From an uncultured Clostridium sp. (lineage in GTDB: Bacteria; Bacillota; Clostridia; TANB77; CAG-508): DNA of 20,928 nucleotides. Position numbers and translations under genes: made by a program. Positions within the stretch are counted from its first letter, which is position 1. Every line of letters starts with the position of its first letter. The DNA lies in the NCBI GenBank assembly GCA_900551615.1, contig URWN01000023.1:1-20928 (forward strand). Reading direction: 5' to 3'. The notes under the pieces are model-generated. The model was given only the letters and a program-made list of their open reading frames with translations, was not told the origin of the DNA and did not search any database. Positions 20,822-20,928 of the stretch are shown in pieces.

Positions 20822-20928
20822 CAATCTAAACAATAAGTATTGAAATTTTATAAAATTATTATTATAATATTTTTATAAGACATCTTCGGCAAATTATAAT
20901 TTATGTATAAACAGCCCACTCCGAAGCT

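Noticed and set aside
20901..20927. Possible end of a further - strand gene at the right edge (ASEWAVYT then stop)
   Set aside because: Only eight codons are visible and other frames are equally open, so no call can be supported.

Overview
The window reads as a very AT-rich, spore-forming, low-GC Gram-positive genome, most likely an uncultured Clostridia lineage. The basis is strong AGGAGG-type ribosome binding sites, AGA/ATA/AAA-dominated codon use, a YtvI-type membrane protein, a candidate sigma-K promoter in front of a coat-like protein, and a sortase-type cell-wall protein. The genus cannot be fixed from the sequence alone. Nearly all of the window is housekeeping, with a few accessory or oddly regulated small genes.

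Region 1 (1-6772) is the 3' part of a type II fatty-acid synthesis operon: fabF, accB, fabZ, accC, accD, accA, fabI, all on the + strand. It carries the complete acetyl-CoA carboxylase (AccA, B, C, D), the condensing enzyme, the dehydratase and the FabI enoyl reductase; acpP, fabD, fabG and fabH are not in the window. The first ~120 bases are about 54% GC, unlike everything after them, and look foreign or chimeric. A REP-like palindrome supplies the fabF stop codon. Between accD and accA sits an antiparallel 85-codon gene of unknown function, with its own near-consensus promoter and codon use unlike its neighbours.

Region 2 (6773-11132) holds a tiny Asn-rich gene on the - strand, murD, a Pro-rich coat-like protein behind a sigma-K-like promoter nested in an SD-sequestering inverted repeat, a Cys-rich two-CBS-domain protein, and a YtvI/AI-2E family membrane protein. 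Region 3 (11133-14403) is the divergent guaA/guaB pair, the last two-step branch from IMP to GMP. GuaB is of the Tritrichomonas foetus-like 503-residue type, with identical positions for the catalytic Cys319 and Arg418-Tyr419. Region 4 (14404-18177) has a 44-residue lipoprotein with its own promoter and terminator, a membrane-anchored protein resembling the C-terminal domain of YcgQ, and secA. Region 5 (18178-20928), all on the - strand, has a choice-of-anchor-A surface protein with a Pro/Glu repeat stalk and an APKTG sorting signal, and a PgaB/IcaB-like polysaccharide deacetylase whose -35 box lies in a perfect 19-base palindrome.

I found no rRNA, tRNA, CRISPR array, transposase or complete mobile element. 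Most predicted vegetative promoters share an extended -10 (TGN-TANANT). The best candidates for undescribed biology are the antiparallel gene inside the acc operon, the sigma-K promoter inside an SD-sequestering repeat, and the palindromic operator of the deacetylase. All annotation here is by eye, without database searches.
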